From contig NZ_FOMR01000011.1 in assembly GCF_900112705.1 (NCBI RefSeq), forward strand, positions 37,053 through 101,052: a stretch of 64,000 bases of DNA, read 5' to 3'. Under the pieces are notes generated by a model. The model was not told the DNA's origin. It worked only from the letters and a program-made list of their open reading frames with translations, and ran no database searches. A program made the position numbers and the translations under genes. Shown here piece after piece: positions 59,686 through 64,000 of this stretch (within the stretch, counting starts at the first letter, position 1; each line of letters opens with the position of its first letter). Source of the stretch: Lentibacillus persicus (GTDB lineage: Bacteria > Bacillota > Bacilli > Bacillales > Amphibacillaceae).

Positions 59686-61115
59686 TGAATTTTGAAACGA
59701 TTATCGGCCTTGAAGTACACGTGGAATTGAAAACTGATTCGAAAATTTTCAGTCCGAGTTCCAACGCATTTGGCGATGAACCAAATACAAATGTTAATCC
59801 AATCGATCTGGGTTATCCGGGCGTACTGCCGGTTCTGAATGAAGAAGCGGTGAACTTTGCCATGAAAGCTGCTTTAGCACTTAACTGTGATATTGCAACT
59901 GACACTAAATTCGACCGGAAAAACTATTTTTACCCGGATAATCCTAAAGCATATCAGATTTCGCAGTTCGATCAGCCGATCGGAGAGAACGGCTGGATCG
60001 AAATCGAAGTGAACGGTGAGAAAAAACGGATTGGCATCACACGCCTTCACTTGGAAGAGGATGCCGGGAAACTGACCCACCAGGATGACGGCTATTCCCT
60101 GGTTGACTACAATCGTCAAGGCACGCCGTTGATTGAAATCGTCTCCGAGCCGGACATGCAGTCACCTGAAGAAGCGTACGCTTACTTGGAAAAACTGAAA
60201 AATATTATCCAGTATACGGGAGTTTCCGATTGTAAAATGGAAGAAGGGTCATTAAGGTGCGACGCCAACCTGTCAATCCGCCCGATTGGTCAAGAAGAAT
60301 TCGGTGTAAAAACGGAACTTAAAAACCTTAACTCGTTCTCCTTCGTACAAAAAGGGCTGGAATTTGAAGAAAAACGGCAGGAGAAAGAATTGCTGTCAGG
60401 CGGCGAAATTTTACAGGAAACACGCCGTTACGATGAAAAAACAAAAGAAACAATCCTGATGCGCGTGAAAGAAGGTTCGGATGATTACCGTTACTTCCCT
60501 GAACCTGACCTGGTACCGCTGTATATCGATGATGAGTGGAAAGAACGCATCCGTCAGGAAATTCCTGAATTGCCCGATGCCCGCAAACAGCGCTATATTG
60601 ATGAGCTGGACTTGCCGCCATATGATGCAGCTGTTTTGACAAGCTCCAAAGAAATGGCCGACTTCTTTGAAGAAGCGGTCGAAAATGGCGCTGATATTAA
60701 ACAGGCTTCAAACTGGCTGATGGGTGATGTATCAGCTTATATGAACAAGCACTACAAAGAGCTGGACGAACTGGCGCTGACACCTGAAGCGCTGGCCACC
60801 ATGATTAAGCTCATCGAAGACGGCACGATTTCTTCCAAGATTGCCAAGAAAGTTTTTGCTGAACTGGTTGAAAACGGGGGCGACCCTGAAAAAATCGTTA
60901 AAGATAAAGGACTTGTGCAAATTTCTGATGAAGGCCAGCTGACAGAGATTATTACGAAAGTGCTTGATGAAAATGAACAGTCCATCATTGACTATAAAAA
61001 CGGCAAGGATCGTGCTATCAAGTACCTTGTGGGGCAGGTTATGAAAGCAACAAAAGGTCAGGCCAACCCGCCGATGGTTAACAAGATTCTGCAGCAGGAA
61101 ATTGACAAGCGGTGA
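59685..61115 (+). CDS. gatB: Asp/Glu-tRNA amidotransferase subunit B
   Basis: A 476-residue Gat[52 protein letters not shown], and a C-terminal YqeY-like helical domain ending [11 protein letters not shown]. It phosphorylates and amidates the misacylated tRNA. SD GGGAGGTG lies in the end of gatA. Confidence 0.97.
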   Translation: MNFETIIGLEVHVELKTDSKIFSPSSNAFGDEPNTNVNPIDLGYPGVLPVLNEEAVNFAMKAALALNCDIATDTKFDRKNYFYPDNPKAYQISQFDQPIGENGWIEIEVNGEKKRIGITRLHLEEDAGKLTHQDDGYSLVDYNRQGTPLIEIVSEPDMQSPEEAYAYLEKLKNIIQYTGVSDCKMEEGSLRCDANLSIRPIGQEEFGVKTELKNLNSFSFVQKGLEFEEKRQEKELLSGGEILQETRRYDEKTKETILMRVKEGSDDYRYFPEPDLVPLYIDDEWKERIRQEIPELPDARKQRYIDELDLPPYDAAVLTSSKEMADFFEEAVENGADIKQASNWLMGDVSAYMNKHYKELDELALTPEALATMIKLIEDGTISSKIAKKVFAELVENGGDPEKIVKDKGLVQISDEGQLTEIITKVLDENEQSIIDYKNGKDRAIKYLVGQVMKATKGQANPPMVNKILQQEIDKR

Positions 61116-61157
61116 TGAAAGGTTTTTTAGAGGCTTAAGCAAAACTTAATTTTTAAG

Positions 61158-61243
61158 ACAAAAGACGAACGATAATAAGTGACAGCAGTGTATATTTCCG
61201 TAACAGAGTGTTCTGCTGTCACTATTCATTAGTTCGTCTTTTT
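61158..61243. repeat. Inverted-repeat hairpin with GACGAAC ends; probable gatB terminator
   Basis: AAAGACGAAC (61161-61170) pairs with GTTCGTCTTT (61232-61241), and GTGACAGCAG (61179-61188) pairs with CTGCTGTCAC (61213-61222). The stem is interrupted by a partly paired AT-rich stretch. A T run follows, so it can terminate transcription. The outer GACGAACGATA is identical to the ends of the 173-bp element at 47237. Confidence 0.7.
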
Positions 61244-61403
61244 GTTTGTTTCAATATTTCTGGTCAAAGTTCTTTAAGGGCTCGTAGCTACCCACTGACA
61301 AACACCACGTTTATTCGGATACGTTAACGTGTAAACATTATATGAAAGCTCAAGTTGTATTGACGCCTGCTTTCATTAAAAATGTCAGTAAAGGAGAATA
61401 GCT

Positions 61404-61679
61404 ATGCCACGCATTTTTCATGGAAAGAAGTATCATGATTTAAAAGCTGGAAGGTTTCGCCTCTATTTCAGGCGAAAATACAGGTTAATCTCTTTATCCA
61501 ATGATTTATTAATTGGATTTTTCTTTATAACAGGCAGTATTTTAAACTTTTTTACAGCTACTGCATCTTTCGGAAGTATAGCATACCTGCTTGGCAGTAT
61601 ATTTCTGGCATCAAGACCAATATTAAAAATAATTCATAACACAGGTCTAAAAGATGATTACAAAGAGACACCGCGCTGA
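61404..61679 (+). CDS. YrhK-domain small membrane protein
   Basis: A 91-residue protein. A basic N-terminus with several Arg and Tyr is followed by two membrane helices (LLIGFFFITGSILNFFTAT and GSIAYLLGSIFLASRPIL). The pattern fits the YrhK-like domain. ATG 61404 follows AAAGGAG. Function unknown. Confidence 0.75.
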   Translation: MPRIFHGKKYHDLKAGRFRLYFRRKYRLISLSNDLLIGFFFITGSILNFFTATASFGSIAYLLGSIFLASRPILKIIHNTGLKDDYKETPR

Positions 61680-61880
61680 AACAGGCGCATCGCCATCCGG
61701 TTTCTCCCTCGGTTCTTCCCCCTCGCTGCAACTGTTTCTGTGCATTAGCCTCTAAAAAGTATAAGATTTTCTTTTTTTATGGTTTATGCCATTATACGAA
61801 TGACTTTTCAAATAAGATGAAAAGCGCTATGATAGACGTTAGTTGTAAAAAACTGATTTGTGTGTTGAGGAGCGAATAAC

Positions 61881-62792
61881 ATGAAGAAAGCCCGCATTAT
61901 TTATAATCCGACTTCAGGGCGGGAAGCCTTTAAGAATAAGCTGGCCGGTGTGCTGGAGCGGTTCGAAGTTGCCGGTTTTGAAACCTCTGCTCACGCCACG
62001 ACATGTGAAGGTGATGCAACAAAAGCTGCTGAAACAGCAGTTGAACGGCGGTTTGACCTGGTGGTGGCTGCAGGCGGTGACGGGACCATTAATGAAATTA
62101 TTAACGGGTTGGCTGAACAGGAACATCGTCCGAAGCTTGGAATTATTCCGACCGGGACGACCAATGATTTTGCAAGGGCACTATGCATCCCGAAGGATAT
62201 TGACAGAGCGGTCGATGTCATTCTGGACGGGCAATCCATGCTGCTTGATATTGGCCGTGTGAACGGGCATTATTTTATGAACATCGCCGGGGGCGGCAAG
62301 CTGACGGAACTTACATACGATGTACCAAGCAAGCTGAAAACGATGCTTGGTCACTTGGCTTATTATGTTAAAGGCATCGAAATGCTCCCGTCGTTAAAAC
62401 CGATTCGAACAACGATTAAATATGACGGTAAGATGATCGATGAAGATATCATGCTTTTCCTTGTTACTAACACCAACTCAGTCGGCGGTTTTGAAAAGTT
62501 GGCACCGGACGCAAGGCTTGATGACGGCTATTTTGACCTGATGATTTTAAAGAAAATGAATTTAGCCGAATTTGTCCGGATTGCAACATTGGCCGTACGC
62601 GGCGCTCACTTGGAGGATAAACGGATTATCTATACACAGGCTAAACATATCAGTGTTGAAACGGATGAGCAGATGCAGCTGAATATTGATGGTGAATTCG
62701 GCGGCTTTCTTCCCGGAGAATTTGAGAACCTGCAGCAGCACATTGCGTTTTGTGTACCGGATAAATTTGTTGAGAAAGATAATGGACATTAA
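61881..62792 (+). CDS. dgkB: Diacylglycerol kinase DgkB
   Basis: A 303-residue soluble lipid kinase: ARIIYNPTSGREAFK at the start and the catalytic loop VVAAGGDGTINEIINGL, then PTGTTNDFARAL. DgkB recycles diacylglycerol to phosphatidic acid, mainly from lipoteichoic acid synthesis. It corresponds to B. subtilis dgkB (yerQ), downstream of gatB. ATG 61881 follows TTGAGGAGCG. Confidence 0.93.
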   Translation: MKKARIIYNPTSGREAFKNKLAGVLERFEVAGFETSAHATTCEGDATKAAETAVERRFDLVVAAGGDGTINEIINGLAEQEHRPKLGIIPTGTTNDFARALCIPKDIDRAVDVILDGQSMLLDIGRVNGHYFMNIAGGGKLTELTYDVPSKLKTMLGHLAYYVKGIEMLPSLKPIRTTIKYDGKMIDEDIMLFLVTNTNSVGGFEKLAPDARLDDGYFDLMILKKMNLAEFVRIATLAVRGAHLEDKRIIYTQAKHISVETDEQMQLNIDGEFGGFLPGEFENLQQHIAFCVPDKFVEKDNGH

Positions 62793-62836
62793 TGGTAACG
62801 AGTTCCGTTACCTATCGCAAACATTAAAAATGTAAG

Positions 62837-62884
62837 CAAAAATGACTATCAAATTGTAGACTGATTTGGTAGTCATTTTTTATT
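62837..62884 (+). terminator. Terminator after dgkB
   Basis: AATGACTATCAAA pairs with TTTGGTAGTCATT, followed by a T run. Confidence 0.88.
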
Positions 62885-63257
62885 GGTATGAATGGATTTT
62901 TATTAAAATTCACCTAGAAATTTGAAGGCTAATTTTTGAGGGTACAATAGCTATTGCATGCTTACATTTATACCTGCAAATTATACGTAATTCAGTGTAT
63001 ATAATTGCAAAAATGAAATGATAAAAAGGTTGATTTTACAAGGTATTCTGGATAATTATGTTAATATAAATATAAAGGTGTAGCGGATAGTCTCAATTTG
63101 AACATTATGGACTTCAAAGTTTCTTTCCGCAATCGGGCCAGTTTGTTTAGCAACGCTCGTAAAGCAAATGGATTTTTTATGTTAGGATAAATGGTGATTG
63201 TGAAGAAATGTACTTAAAGTAACGGGCAGGTTAGTTCAGATTCTGTTTATTTAAATA
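62885..63257. other. AT-rich gap, no gene seen
   Basis: No coding frame with an SD. A segment near 63120-63175 (CCGCAATCGGGCCAGTTTG, AACGCTCGTAAAGCAAATGG) is more GC-rich than its surroundings and looks like a remnant of a dispersed noncoding repeat or transposon, but I cannot name it. Confidence 0.4.
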
Positions 63258-63286
63258 AAAGACGGTGAAAAAAGCACCGTCTATAA
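63258..63286 (-). terminator. Terminator of the small membrane protein gene
   Basis: AAGACGGTG pairs with CACCGTCT. On the minus strand the stem is followed by TTTATTT. Confidence 0.75.
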
Positions 63287-63290
63287 TTCG

Positions 63291-63494
63291 CTATTTATTT
63301 TGTGCTAATTCTTTGTAATAAAGGTAATTGACTTTATGCTTGGTAGCCATTAACTGCGAAGCCAAAACCGCCGTATAAACAGTGGTTAGTACAATTGCTC
63401 CAATACCAAGACCTGAAAGGTTTATCTTATTAGATGTACTCATTCCATTATTACTTGTGCTCATAGCATTATTACTTGTGGGTGCTTCTGCCAT
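63291..63494 (-). CDS. Small single-span membrane protein, unknown
   Basis: A 67-residue protein: an Asn/Ser/Thr-rich N-terminus with a repeated MSTSNN motif, one membrane helix (LSGLGIGAIVLTTVYTAVLASQL) and a basic tail. SD TAGGGGG lies 9 nt upstream on the minus strand, and a terminator follows. I recognise no family. Confidence 0.65.
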   Translation of the reverse strand: MAEAPTSNNAMSTSNNGMSTSNKINLSGLGIGAIVLTTVYTAVLASQLMATKHKVNYLYYKELAQNK

Positions 63495-63644
63495 TTTATT
63501 AACCCCCTAATTTGTTATAGGGGTATTATTTGTAAAGGCATTTAAACTTATACTCTAAAAAATAACTGAGAGAAAGAAAAGAGGCAGGTCTTAAAACCTT
63601 TAAGTTTGTGAACAAATATACTTAAACAAACGGGCGCCATTCTG

Positions 63645-64000
63645 GTGCGAAACGTTCTTAGTTTAAATGGAGGATGGCTAACATCTCTCTGGTAAAGTCT
63701 AGGCAATTCCCTATGGAATTGAAGGATTATATCGAAGAATCAAATGAAGAGGTAACGTTTGGAAGGGTTCTCTCTTAGTCGATTAGCACTGAATTTAGTA
63801 AGAATGATAGTGTTAAAAGCTCGGTGAAAAGGCGTAAGAATTTACCGTAACAGTGCAGTTTAGCTGACGAAAGCCTACCCGCAGGGGTGGTGTAAATCAT
63901 GACGCTTGAGTTGAATGAATATGGTGAGAATGCAATACAACCTATAATAAAGGGTTACGCTGACAAACTTCTGAAGGTACGGGTCTAAACGCGCAATACA
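63645..64000 (+). mobile_element. Group II intron, 5' part (runs off the window)
   Basis: GTGCGA at 63645-63650 is the canonical 5' splice boundary of bacterial group II introns. It is followed by an open, structured noncoding stretch with domain I-like hairpins (AATTCCCTATGGAATT near 63700) and conserved-looking segments such as AAGCCTACCCGCAGGGGTGG. The reverse transcriptase gene and 3' end would lie beyond base 64000. The 5' exon just upstream is noncoding here. Confidence 0.6.

Overview
The window looks like the chromosome of a low-to-mid GC Firmicute of the family Bacillaceae, most likely a halotolerant genus such as Lentibacillus, Virgibacillus or Oceanobacillus. The genus is inferred from the gene set and not proven. 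Two long stretches follow the Bacillus subtilis gene order: yeaC-yeaD-yebA-guaA-pbuG-yebE-purEKBCSQLFMNHD, then yerA-yerB-yerC-pcrB-pcrA-ligA-yerH-opuE/putP-gatCAB-dgkB. RBSs are strong AGGAGG types, and GTG and TTG starts are common.

Layout. 1-5.6 kb: the end of an OpuC-type osmolyte ABC transporter, a GbsR-type regulator, and three genes that convert carnitine to glycine betaine (dehydrocarnitine cleavage enzyme, L-carnitine dehydrogenase, betainyl-CoA thioesterase). 5.9-8.0 kb (minus strand): a FetAB-like exporter and a small membrane protein. 8.3-12.3 kb: an amidase, a predicted proteasome-like Ntn-hydrolase with a 56-residue companion, and two GsiB-like KGG-repeat stress proteins behind sigma-B-like promoters. 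12.5-20.6 kb: MoxR/DUF58/transglutaminase operon, guaA and pbuG, the last two behind guanine riboswitches. 20.8-27.6 kb: mixed metabolic and membrane genes. 27.6-41.0 kb: the complete de novo purine operon with PurBoxes, a sigma-A promoter and a third guanine riboswitch. 41.0-43.2 kb: a divergent Fur-controlled pair. 44-53.9 kb: yerA-yerH block. 54.1-55.6 kb: an accessory RRNPP-type TPR regulator followed by a 46-codon exported-peptide gene. 55.7-62.8 kb: proline-type symporter with a 35-residue leader protein, gatCAB, a YrhK-like protein and dgkB. 63.3-64 kb: a small membrane protein and the 5' part of a group II intron that runs off the window.

The least explained structures are six intergenic tandem arrays with perfectly locked periods. 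Three have a 20-bp period and share the core AATATGNNCC. Three have a 21-bp period and share AACTTGAGCG. One 21-bp array splits the purine operon between purN and purH, and another lies in the guaA leader. With the proteasome-like protein and the receptor/peptide pair, these are the best candidates for undescribed biology.

The genes fit together as osmoadaptation (carnitine import and conversion to glycine betaine, a proline-type symporter, general stress proteins), purine supply under guanine and PurR control, iron homeostasis under Fur, and core translation and DNA repair functions. All calls come from reading sequence and translations. No database search was run.
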